Source: Gluconacetobacter tumulicola (GTDB lineage: Bacteria; Pseudomonadota; Alphaproteobacteria; Acetobacterales; Acetobacteraceae). Taken from it: DNA of 64,000 nucleotides. The stretch is from assembly GCF_014174215.1 (NCBI RefSeq), contig NZ_JABEQL010000001.1:1-64000 (forward strand), read 5' to 3'. The notes beneath the pieces are model-generated. The model made no database searches, was not told where the DNA came from, and saw only the letters and a list, made by a program, of their open reading frames with translations. Below, piece by piece: positions 17,309 to 25,210 of this stretch. The position numbers and the translations under genes are program-made. Positions within the stretch are counted from its first letter, which is position 1, and each line of letters begins with the position of its first letter.

Positions 17309-18133
17309 ATGCCTTTGCGAGACGGTCTTTCCCGCACAACCCTGGCCCTGGCGGCCATTGCGCTGGCACTGCCGGCGGCGCCGGCCCTGGCTGCGGGCGA
17401 ACGGCAGCAGGCCCTGGTGGACCGCGCCACCCTGACGGTGCGCGAGATGTTCAACGGCGCCGGCCCGAACAGCAAGATCACCCGCTACATGACGCAGGCC
17501 CGCGCGGTGATGGTCTGCCCGTCCATTTTCCGCATGTCGATCGGCTTCGGCGGTGCGGGCGGCGGCTGCGCCCTGCTGTCGCGCGATGCGCGCGGATCGT
17601 GGTCCGATCCCGCCTTCTACACGCTCAGCTCGGCCAATGTCGGAATCCAGCTCGGCATGCAGGATTCCCAGATGATGTTCTTCGTCATGACCGATCGCGG
17701 CCTGCAGGCACTGCTGGACAGCCAGTTCCAGTTCGGCGCCAACGCCGCCGCGTCCTTCGCGACGATGGGGTCCGGCATCGAAAGCGGCACGGCGGGCGAG
17801 CGCAATACCGACATCATGGCGCTGCAGAAATCCAAGGGCCTGTTTGCCGGCGCGGCGCTGGGCGGTTCGAAACTGACGGTCAACAGCGGCGCGAATCGCG
17901 CCTATTACAACCAGATCGTCGGCCCCGAGGACATCGTCGTCTCAATGCGGGTCAACAATCCCGGTGCCGACCCCCTGCGCGCCGCACTCAGCGAAGTGCA
18001 GGCCAGGGCCACTGCCGGCGCGCCTTCCATGCCGCCCCCGGCCTATGCCCAGCCCGGCGCAGGCGGCGAGCCGTCACAGGTCAACGTCCCTGCATCCGGC
18101 CCCGTCAGCAGCCAGCCTCTTTCACCCCCCTGA
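17309..18133 (+). CDS. SYLF-domain lipid-binding protein, exported
   Basis: This 274-residue protein has a clear Sec signal peptide (TTLALAAIALALPAAPALA, cleavage near residue 29). The SYLF/YSC84 domain follows: VMVCPSIFRMSIGFGGAGGGCALLSRD, LGMQDSQMMFFVMTDRGLQALL and a Gly/Ser-rich GGSKLTVNSGANRAYYN end. The domain binds anionic phospholipids. The tail from about residue 225 is Pro/Ala-rich and disordered. ACGGAG sits just upstream of the ATG. The gene is convergent with mltG, with a 2-nt gap. Confidence 0.82.
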   Translation: MPLRDGLSRTTLALAAIALALPAAPALAAGERQQALVDRATLTVREMFNGAGPNSKITRYMTQARAVMVCPSIFRMSIGFGGAGGGCALLSRDARGSWSDPAFYTLSSANVGIQLGMQDSQMMFFVMTDRGLQALLDSQFQFGANAAASFATMGSGIESGTAGERNTDIMALQKSKGLFAGAALGGSKLTVNSGANRAYYNQIVGPEDIVVSMRVNNPGADPLRAALSEVQARATAGAPSMPPPAYAQPGAGGEPSQVNVPASGPVSSQPLSPP

Positions 18134-18135
18134 GG

Positions 18136-19128
18136 TCACTTGCCCGGGGCCTGGCGCGCACGCCAGGCTCCGACATTGCGATTATGCTCCGCCAGACTGC
18201 TGGCGAACGCATGCCCCCCGCTGCCATCGGCAACAAAATACAGCGCATCGCTGTCGGCAGGATGCGCCACCGCATCCAGTGACGCCCGGCCGGACGAACA
18301 GATCGGTCCGGCCGGCAGGCCCGGCAGCGTGTATGTGTTGTAGGCATCCGGCGCTTCCAGTTCAGCCCGCGTCAGGGCATGGCCCAGCGGCCCGGCGCCC
18401 CGATTGATTCCATAAACCACGGTCGGATCGGATTGCAGCCGCATACCAAGGCGCAGCCGGTTGATGAAGACGCGGGCCACCAACGGGCGCTCGCCCGCAA
18501 TCGCGGTCTCACGCTCCACCATCGAGGCGAGGACAAGCAACGTCCGCCGATCGGGAATTTCCGGCACGGGCGCCCGATCACGCCAGACCGCATCCAGCGC
18601 CGCCTCCATCGCCGCCTGCATTCGCCCCAGCAGGACAGCGCGCGGCGTTCCCCATTCATAATCGTAAGTCTGCGGCAGGACAGAACCCTCGGCCGGCGGC
18701 GAAAGCAGCGGGCCAGCCAGCACCGGCGCGCGGTCGATCAGTTCCGCCACCTGAAGGGCGGAAAGGCCCTCGGCCACCGTCAGCCAATGCACCACCGGCT
18801 TGCCATGGCGCAACACGAACAGCACGTCGCGAAGCGAAGCATGGGCCGGAAACGCCAGTTCCGCCGCATGCAGGACACCATCATAGCGCGTAAGATGAAC
18901 GGCTACGCGAAACAGCAGGCTGCCGACACGGCCCGGCGCGATCACGCCTTCATGCTGCAAGGTTGCCGCCGTGCTGGCCAGGCCGCCACGGGGAATGACC
19001 ACCGCGCGGGATTCGGGCGCCGGTCCCGGCGCGCCATATTGCCACCATCCCCAGGCGGCAATGCCCCCGCCTGCCGCGCAGATTACCAGCAGCAGACTCA
19101 GGCTGAAAATCAGAAGACGCTTGAGCAT
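18136..19128 (-). CDS. mltG: Endolytic murein transglycosylase MltG
   Basis: The protein has 330 residues from the ATG at 19128 (preferred because GAAGAG lies at good spacing; a GTG at 19149 adds 7 residues). A single N-terminal membrane anchor precedes a YceG domain with the catalytic Glu in LLVLASMVERETAI, then RVFINRLRLGMRLQSDPTVVYG and the NTYTLPGLPAGPICSSG block. It cleaves nascent glycan strands at the inner membrane and sets their length. It is encoded right after fabF, an order common in alphaproteobacteria. Confidence 0.92.
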   Translation of the reverse strand: MLKRLLIFSLSLLLVICAAGGGIAAWGWWQYGAPGPAPESRAVVIPRGGLASTAATLQHEGVIAPGRVGSLLFRVAVHLTRYDGVLHAAELAFPAHASLRDVLFVLRHGKPVVHWLTVAEGLSALQVAELIDRAPVLAGPLLSPPAEGSVLPQTYDYEWGTPRAVLLGRMQAAMEAALDAVWRDRAPVPEIPDRRTLLVLASMVERETAIAGERPLVARVFINRLRLGMRLQSDPTVVYGINRGAGPLGHALTRAELEAPDAYNTYTLPGLPAGPICSSGRASLDAVAHPADSDALYFVADGSGGHAFASSLAEHNRNVGAWRARQAPGK

Positions 19129-19231
19129 GATGCTCTTCTTCCGCGTCACGATGTCAAAGACAAGAACCCCGGACGCGGATCAGGCCGGCAGCCCGATCCG
19201 TCTGTCCGGGCCAGACCGGCCCGGGAGCAGG

Positions 19232-20539
19232 TCAGACGCCGCGTACGATGATGCTGGCGTTGGTGCCGCCGAATCCGAAGCTGTTCGACAGGGCAATGTC
19301 GATCTCGCGGCGCTGGGCTTCGTGCGCCACCCGGTCGATCACGCTTTCGGTGGACGGATTGTCCAGGTTCAGCGTCGGCGGCGCGACATTGTCACGGATC
19401 GCCAGGATCGAGAAAATCGCCTCGACGGCGCCGGCAGCACCCAGCAGATGACCGATGGCCGATTTGGTCGACGACATCGCAACCTGGCTCGCGGCGTCGC
19501 CGAACAGGCGCTCGACCGCCTGCAATTCCAGATCGTCCGCCATGGTCGACGTCCCATGGGCGTTCACATAGCCGATGTCGGAGACCGAAATACCGGCGCT
19601 GCGCACAGCCGCCTGCATGGCGCGATACGCACCCTCATGCCCTTCGGCCGGCGCGGTGATGTGGTAGGCGTCGCCGGACATGCCATATCCGATGATCTCG
19701 CCATAGATCTTGGCGCCGCGCGCCTTCGCGTGCTCATATTCTTCCAGCACCACGATGCCCGCACCTTCGCCCATGACGAATCCGTCGCGATCGCGGTCCC
19801 AGGGGCGCGAGGCCTTTTCCGGCGTGTCATTGAACGCGGTGGACAGCGCACGCGCCGAACTGAAGCCGGCGATTCCCAACGGGCAGACAGCCGCTTCGGC
19901 ACCGCCCGCGACCATCACGTCGGCATCGCCGAGCATGATCAGACGCGACGCATCGCCGATCGCATGCACACCGGTGGCACACGCGGTCACGACCGAATGG
20001 TTGGGGCCCTTGAAGCCGTATTTGATCGAAACATGGCCGGAGACCAGGTTGATCAGCGCCGATGGAATAAAGAAGGGCGACAGGCGGCGGGCCCGTCCCT
20101 CATGCACCGTGATCGACGCATCATAAATCGTCTGCAGGCCACCGATGCCCGAACCGATCATCACGCCGGTCCGGCACCGATCTTCCTCGGATTCGGGCTT
20201 CCACCCGGAATCCTCGACCGCCTCGGTTGCCGCGACAAGGCCCAGATGGATGAAGCGATCCATCTTCTTCTGGTCCTTGACCGGGACCCAGTCGGACAGG
20301 GTCAGACCGCCCGCCTCGGTCGGCCCCGCCGGCACCTCGCCGGCGACATGCGCCGGCAGGTCCGATGGATCGAACGAGGCGATGCGGCCGATCCCGCTTT
20401 CGCCGGCGATCAGGCGCGACCAGTTATGTTCGAGCCCGAGCCCGAGCGGGCTGACAATGCCCATACCGGTAACAACAACGCGTCGATGTCCCGACGCTCC
20501 TCCGGCAGATTGTATCAACCCGCACCGCTCCCTGATCAC
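19232..20539 (-). CDS. fabF: Beta-ketoacyl-ACP synthase II
   Basis: The 435-residue KAS II carries the catalytic Cys in VVTACATG (about C187), His in NAHGTSTMADD and the second His region SAIGHLLGAAGAVEA. It elongates acyl-ACP with malonyl-ACP. The start is a GTG at 20539, and the first 18 residues precede the conserved VVVTGMG. It is the fourth gene of the fabD-fabG-acpP-fabF cluster, 27 nt after acpP. Confidence 0.96.
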   Translation of the reverse strand: MIRERCGLIQSAGGASGHRRVVVTGMGIVSPLGLGLEHNWSRLIAGESGIGRIASFDPSDLPAHVAGEVPAGPTEAGGLTLSDWVPVKDQKKMDRFIHLGLVAATEAVEDSGWKPESEEDRCRTGVMIGSGIGGLQTIYDASITVHEGRARRLSPFFIPSALINLVSGHVSIKYGFKGPNHSVVTACATGVHAIGDASRLIMLGDADVMVAGGAEAAVCPLGIAGFSSARALSTAFNDTPEKASRPWDRDRDGFVMGEGAGIVVLEEYEHAKARGAKIYGEIIGYGMSGDAYHITAPAEGHEGAYRAMQAAVRSAGISVSDIGYVNAHGTSTMADDLELQAVERLFGDAASQVAMSSTKSAIGHLLGAAGAVEAIFSILAIRDNVAPPTLNLDNPSTESVIDRVAHEAQRREIDIALSNSFGFGGTNASIIVRGV

Positions 20540-20566
20540 AAAATCCGACGTTCGGTAATAGCAGCC

Positions 20567-20806
20567 TCAGGCGGCCTTCTGCTTCTCGATGTAGTCGATC
20601 GCGTCCTTCACGGTGGCGATCTTCTCAGCCGCATCTTCCGGGATCTCGACGCTGAAAGCCTCTTCGAAGGCCATCACCAGTTCGACCGTGTCCAGGCTGT
20701 CCGCGCCCAGATCGTCGATGAAGGAGGCCTCCGGCGTGACCTTGCTTTCCTCGACACCGAGGTGCTCGACCACAATCTTCTTAACCTTGTCAGCGATTTC
20801 GCTCAT
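20567..20806 (-). CDS. acpP: Housekeeping acyl carrier protein
   Basis: The 79-residue canonical AcpP has the phosphopantetheine motif [18 protein letters not shown] (Ser37) and a strongly acidic composition. It carries growing chains for type II fatty acid synthesis. It is clearly distinct from the ACP at 5249-5500. Confidence 0.98.
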   Translation of the reverse strand: MSEIADKVKKIVVEHLGVEESKVTPEASFIDDLGADSLDTVELVMAFEEAFSVEIPEDAAEKIATVKDAIDYIEKQKAA

Positions 20807-20931
20807 CTGTCTTCGCTTCCTGTCTGCCCCAATGAGATACGGGCGGTTCGAAATTCATTCGTCCTGTCTGACGTCCCGCGAAGCGGAACCGCCGGAACAT
20901 GCCCAGCCCGCTTCCGGACGAAGCAGCGGCG

Positions 20932-20960
20932 GATTAGCACGGTTCCCCGGCAATAGCCAA
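20932..20960 (-). promoter_or_regulatory. Possible acpP promoter
   Basis: On the minus strand TTGGCT (20955-20960) and CTAATC (20932-20937) are separated by 17 nt, within the 276-nt fabG-acpP gap. The gap holds no convincing ORF. A separate promoter for acpP would fit its need for high expression. Confidence 0.35.
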
Positions 20961-21082
20961 GGCGGCGGATCTTCTTTCCGTCACAATCCGCTGCAAAACC
21001 CCGAAACCGGCCCCGCAAAATCGGATTGTTGTCCGCCATATCCCTGCCTGCGTCCAGCGGAATCAGCGTGCTCCCCCGGCGA

Positions 21083-21832
21083 TCAGGGCATCGCCATCCC
21101 GCCATTGACGTTCAGCGTCGTGCCCGTGATCCAGCCGGCCTCGTCCGACGCCAGATAGGCGACGGATGCTGCGATATCCTCGGGCTTCCCCATGCGGCCC
21201 AGCGGAATGCCGCCCAGCAGCTTCTCGCGCTGCCCTTCCGAGAGCACATCGGTCATCGCGGTCTGGACGAAGCCCGGCGCCACGACATTGACGGTCACGC
21301 CGCGCGACCCGGCTTCCTGCGCCAGGGACTTGGTCATGCCGATCATGCCCGCCTTGGCCGCCGCATAATTCGCCTGGCCGGCATTGCCGGTCACACCGAC
21401 GATCGAGGCGATGCTGACGATTCGCCCGGCCCGGCGGCGCAGCATGCCCTTCAGCACGGCGCGGCACAGGCGGAAGGGCGCCGCCAGATCCACCTCAAGG
21501 ACGCGGTTCCAGTCCTCGTCCTTCATGCGAATCGCCAGCCCGTCACGCGTCAGGCCGGCATTGTTGACCAGGATGTCCAGCGGCGCGCCTGCCGCGACCT
21601 CGGCGGCCGAGACCAGCGCATCGGCCGCGGCCGGGTCGGACAGGTCGGCGGGGCACACATGGACCCGCTCGCCATCCGGCGCGATCTCGGCCGCCACCGC
21701 GGCCAGCACGGCCTCACGCGTGCCGGAAAGCACCACCCGCGCCCCCTGGGCATGCAGGGTCCGCGCAATCGCGGCGCCGATCCCCCCCGATGCGCCCGTC
21801 ACCAGCGCGGTCTTGCCATCCAACCTGAACAT
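21083..21832 (-). CDS. fabG: 3-oxoacyl-ACP reductase
   Basis: The 249-residue classical SDR has TGASGGIG for NADPH binding, NNAG, and the catalytic Ser143, Tyr156 and Lys160 (YAAAK). It reduces 3-oxoacyl-ACP. The start is the ATG at 21832 with AAGGA upstream. It lies 43 nt after fabD in the fab operon. Confidence 0.96.
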   Translation of the reverse strand: MFRLDGKTALVTGASGGIGAAIARTLHAQGARVVLSGTREAVLAAVAAEIAPDGERVHVCPADLSDPAAADALVSAAEVAAGAPLDILVNNAGLTRDGLAIRMKDEDWNRVLEVDLAAPFRLCRAVLKGMLRRRAGRIVSIASIVGVTGNAGQANYAAAKAGMIGMTKSLAQEAGSRGVTVNVVAPGFVQTAMTDVLSEGQREKLLGGIPLGRMGKPEDIAASVAYLASDEAGWITGTTLNVNGGMAMP

Positions 21833-21875
21833 CAGCCCGTCCTTGCCTGAAAAACCACTTATCGCCGCCCCGCCA

Positions 21876-22847
21876 TCAGAGAGAGGCGAGGAACGCCTCG
21901 ATATCCGCCGGGGTGCCGACCGAGCGTGTCGCCGCTTCGGGCGCGATGCGCCGGACCAGCCCCGACAGCACCTTGCCGGCTCCCAGTTCCACAAAACTGT
22001 CGACGCCCATCGCCGCCATCGCCTCGACACTCTCGCGCCAGCGCACGGTGCCGGTCACCTGGCGCACCAGCAGGTCGCGAATCGCCTGCGGGTCGGTCAC
22101 CTTCGCCGCCGAGACATTGGCCACCAGCGGCACTACCGGCGCGGCGATTTCGGCCCGTTCCAGCGCCTCACCCATCGCATCGGCGGCCGGCGCCATCAGC
22201 GAGCAGTGGAACGGCGCCGACACCGGCAGCACCACCGCCCGCTTCACCCCACGCGCCTTGGCGACCGCGATCGCGCGCTCGATAGCCGTCGCCCGGCCCG
22301 AAATGACGATCTGCCCGCCGCCATTATCATTGGCGACCTCGATGATCTCGCTCCGATCCGGCTCGCCCTCGACGCGCAGGATCGCGGCCTCGGCGCAGAT
22401 TGCGCGCGCCTGCTCAAGGTCCACGCCGATCAGCGCGGCCATGCCGCCTTCACCCGCCGGCACCGCCTTCTGCATCGCCGTGCCGCGCAGGCGCAGCAGG
22501 CGCGCCGTCTGGGCAATCCCCAGTGACCCCGCCGCCGCCAGCGCCGAATACTCACCCAGCGAATGACCGGCCACCAGCGCGGCCGCGCGCTTCAGTTCCA
22601 GCCCGCCTTCCTTCTCCAGCACCCGCAGCACCGCCAGCGACACCGCCATCAGGGCAGGCTGCGTATTTTCGGTGCGGGTCAGCTCCTCCATCGGCCCTTC
22701 GAACATCAGGGTCGAGAGCTTCTGCTCCAGCGCATCATCGACTTCTTCGAACACTTCGCGCGCCGGGGCAAAGGCAGCGGCCAGTTCGGCCCCCATCCCA
22801 ACGGACTGGCTACCCTGACCGGGGAAGATGAAGGCGTGAACGGTCAT
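21876..22847 (-). CDS. fabD: Malonyl-CoA:ACP transacylase
   Basis: The protein has 323 residues from the ATG at 22847 with GAGG upstream. FPGQGSQ opens the protein, GHSLGEYSAL carries the nucleophile (Ser96), and VSAPFHCSLM carries the catalytic His. It transfers malonyl from CoA to AcpP and is the first gene of the fab operon. Confidence 0.97.
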   Translation of the reverse strand: MTVHAFIFPGQGSQSVGMGAELAAAFAPAREVFEEVDDALEQKLSTLMFEGPMEELTRTENTQPALMAVSLAVLRVLEKEGGLELKRAAALVAGHSLGEYSALAAAGSLGIAQTARLLRLRGTAMQKAVPAGEGGMAALIGVDLEQARAICAEAAILRVEGEPDRSEIIEVANDNGGGQIVISGRATAIERAIAVAKARGVKRAVVLPVSAPFHCSLMAPAADAMGEALERAEIAAPVVPLVANVSAAKVTDPQAIRDLLVRQVTGTVRWRESVEAMAAMGVDSFVELGAGKVLSGLVRRIAPEAATRSVGTPADIEAFLASL

Positions 22848-22915
22848 GCTGTCCTCATTATCCAAAAGAAATCTCGCGTTCCGGTCCGCGAGATGCCGAC
22901 AGGATACGGCGCCTG

Positions 22916-23446
22916 TCAATCGCGGGGCACGCCATCCCGGCGACGGCACAGCAGCAGCAGGACATCCCACGGCAGGGCCGGGACCTCACGCAGGCGCCAG
23001 AACCACCGGCGCGCCAGGCGCCGGGCGGCCGGCACGGACGGCGGCGGCACCCGCATCACCCGCCAGCCGGCCAACCGCATCAGCACCAGGCAACGCGGCA
23101 GGTGGTAGGCGCTGCTGGCAACCGCAACGGGGCCGCGATAGCCACGCGCCCGCAGCAGCGCGGAACAGGCCAGCACCGAATCCAGCGTATCGCGCGCCGT
23201 CGCCTCGATCATGATCGCCGTGTCGGGAATACCCGCCCGACGCAGCAGGTCCGCCATCACAGGCGCTTCGGCCGGGCGCCCATCCAGGCTGCCGCCGGTC
23301 GGCACGAACAGCGGTTCCGCGCACATCCGCCCGAAGGCGGCCGCGGCCGCCACCCGGCGACGCAATGTCGGCGTGGGCGTGCCATCGGGACGCACCGCCG
23401 CCCCGAAGATCACGATGGCCAGCGGCGCATCCGGCCGCCCGGTCAC
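22916..23446 (-). CDS. YdcF/SanA (DUF218) family protein
   Basis: The 176-residue protein has IVIFGAAVRPDGTPTPTLRRRV at the N-terminus, TARDTLDSVLACSALL with the conserved N/D-T region, and VAVASSAYHLPRCLVLMRLAG (the S-x-x-H-x-x-R motif). Family members are envelope-linked and of poorly defined function. The start overlaps the stop of the upstream methyltransferase-like gene (ATGA), so it is translationally coupled. There is no signal peptide or clear membrane segment, unlike many YdcF homologs. Confidence 0.78.
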   Translation of the reverse strand: MTGRPDAPLAIVIFGAAVRPDGTPTPTLRRRVAAAAAFGRMCAEPLFVPTGGSLDGRPAEAPVMADLLRRAGIPDTAIMIEATARDTLDSVLACSALLRARGYRGPVAVASSAYHLPRCLVLMRLAGWRVMRVPPPSVPAARRLARRWFWRLREVPALPWDVLLLLCRRRDGVPRD

Positions 23447-24327
23447 GGTGGCGCCTGAAGCAGAAGCCGGCTCAGCCCCGCGAACGTGGCAAACATCGTC
23501 CGCCAGACCTGCCGGAACTGATCGGCTTCCACGCCCCGATTGTCCAGAATCGCCATCAGGTCCCCAACCGTGCGCCTGCCATCGATCAGCGGCAGCAGCC
23601 CGCGCGATTGCGACGGCACCGGCACCAGCACCACACGGTCACCCAGACGAACCGGCAGGCGGTTATCCGGCCGCATAAGCCGTGAAAGGGCGAACCCGTC
23701 CCCGCCATGCAGAACCGGCACCGAATCCCGATCCATCGGATCGGCCCGCCACACCCGATCTCCCGCCCGGCGGACATAAGCCACATGGAACGCCCGCTCC
23801 CCCGCCCGCGATTCGGCCAGGCAGGCCCGGGCGCGATCAGGCTGGAAATCAAGATCGGTACAAAGCGCTGGCTCCGCATCAAGCAGCGCGGGGTCGTATT
23901 CCAGCGGCGCCATCAGGCAGACAGGCGCCAATCCGGCCGCCGCCAGCAGGTCGAACAGTCCCGCGACATCGTAGCCGTCGCCACGCCCATCCGACGCGGC
24001 GACCACGATCCGCATCCCGCCGCCGGGCGCCAGCAGGTCGGCCAGGGCTCCCAGCCGCGCCCGCGGGGCCGCATCCGCGCTCAGGTCGCAATCGATATAG
24101 TCGTGAACAGAATGCACGGGCTGCGCACCGGGCGCGAGAAAGGCAACCGCACCGGGCCGTCCTCCAGCACTGAAGGCCTCGGCCAGCCGGGCCGCAACGG
24201 CGGCGTCGTCCCCGGCAACCAGCACGCGCAACGGGCATGAACGCGGCCGCATGGCCCCGAACAGCCAGTAATCGGCTTCGCTCAGGTCGCCGGCCGTTCC
24301 AACGGTCAGATAATCGGCATGCTCCAT
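23443..24327 (-). CDS. Methyltransferase-like protein with degenerate SAM site
   Basis: The protein has 294 residues from the ATG at 24327. The N-terminal half looks like a class I methyltransferase Rossmann domain (PLRVLVAGDDAAVAARLAEAF, then VHDYIDCDL and LGALADLLAPGGGMRIVV). The usual glycine-rich GxGxG of motif I is replaced by GDDAAV. The C-terminal part (from about residue 175) is a separate domain ending DLMAILDNRGVEADQFRQVWRTMF, which resembles the tail of some uncharacterised methyltransferase-like proteins. SAM binding is doubtful. It starts 4 nt before the betaine-binding gene stop, forming one operon with it and ydcF. Confidence 0.55.
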   Translation of the reverse strand: MEHADYLTVGTAGDLSEADYWLFGAMRPRSCPLRVLVAGDDAAVAARLAEAFSAGGRPGAVAFLAPGAQPVHSVHDYIDCDLSADAAPRARLGALADLLAPGGGMRIVVAASDGRGDGYDVAGLFDLLAAAGLAPVCLMAPLEYDPALLDAEPALCTDLDFQPDRARACLAESRAGERAFHVAYVRRAGDRVWRADPMDRDSVPVLHGGDGFALSRLMRPDNRLPVRLGDRVVLVPVPSQSRGLLPLIDGRRTVGDLMAILDNRGVEADQFRQVWRTMFATFAGLSRLLLQAPP

Positions 24328-24331
24328 GGAC

Positions 24332-25093
24332 CTAGCGGGGCAGAAGCTTTCCGCGCTGCCAGGCCTCGGCAGCCTCGTCGGCACTCATGCCGTCGCAACG
24401 CACGGCATATTCCAGCGCGCTCACCACCTTGTGGCCCAGCATCAGCTCGTCCAGCTCGTCCAGCAGGTCGGAATCCAGTTCCGCACGCGCCTCCCGGCGC
24501 ACCAGCATCCGCGCGGCCTGCTCGCCGGCCAGCACGTTCCTGGGGTCTTCCAGCGGCCGCAGCCGGCCGCCATGATGCAGGAAATGCGGCTGCCACAGCG
24601 GTAGGATCGACGCCTCGCCGGCTTCGATCGCCTTCGCCGCATGCTGATAGGCGTCCTCATCGGGACGGGCCTCGATGGTAAAGCCGCGCTCCGTCAGCCC
24701 ATAGGCCCCCACGCCGAGCCGTACCCGTTCGAGAGCCGATTCCGGCGCCACGATATTGCGGTTGACCGCCCCGTCATCGCGTCCCAGATCGGCAATCGAG
24801 GCCACATCCGGCGCGCACCCTTCGGGCATGAACCAGCCGAAGACGGGCTTGTACAATTCTCCGAGCACATCCATGCCCAGCGACCGGTCCAGCCACCGGG
24901 CATCGACATCGGGCAGCCATGCGGACACGAACAGGTCGATCCCGCCGGCCTTCATCGCGGCCGTCAGTTCGTCCTGGCCGCCGGTGACATATTCGACCTC
25001 CAGGTCATAGGCTTCCAGCACACGCACCACCGCCGCCGCGGCTGCCGCATGCAGGATGGTTTCCGGATGGCCAAGCGTCACCGTCGTCATCAC
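24332..25093 (-). CDS. Glycine betaine/choline-type substrate-binding protein (OpuAC family), orphan
   Basis: This 253-residue OpuAC-like domain has VEYVTGGQDELTAAMKAGGIDLFVSAWLPD near the N-terminus, the VFGWFMPE region and the late ILPLWQPHFLHH aromatic box segment. It binds quaternary amines in known transporters. It lacks a signal peptide and has no ABC or permease gene beside it, so transport in the usual form is doubtful. It may be cytosolic or a sensor. GGGAGAGG precedes two adjacent ATGs (25093 and 25090). Confidence 0.75.
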   Translation of the reverse strand: MMTTVTLGHPETILHAAAAAAVVRVLEAYDLEVEYVTGGQDELTAAMKAGGIDLFVSAWLPDVDARWLDRSLGMDVLGELYKPVFGWFMPEGCAPDVASIADLGRDDGAVNRNIVAPESALERVRLGVGAYGLTERGFTIEARPDEDAYQHAAKAIEAGEASILPLWQPHFLHHGGRLRPLEDPRNVLAGEQAARMLVRREARAELDSDLLDELDELMLGHKVVSALEYAVRCDGMSADEAAEAWQRGKLLPR

Positions 25094-25210
25094 ACCTCTC
25101 CCCGATCACGAGGTGGTTTCCAGCAGGTGGCACCCGTTTGCGCAAGGGGCGGAACGGCAAAAAACCGTCCCTGCATGCCCCCTGCTCCCGGCGTGCGAGG
25201 CTTCCCGCCG

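Noticed and set aside
20803-21105. 100-codon minus-strand frame between fabG and acpP
   Set aside because: It spans the predicted acpP promoter and leader, overlaps both neighbours and has no family resemblance.
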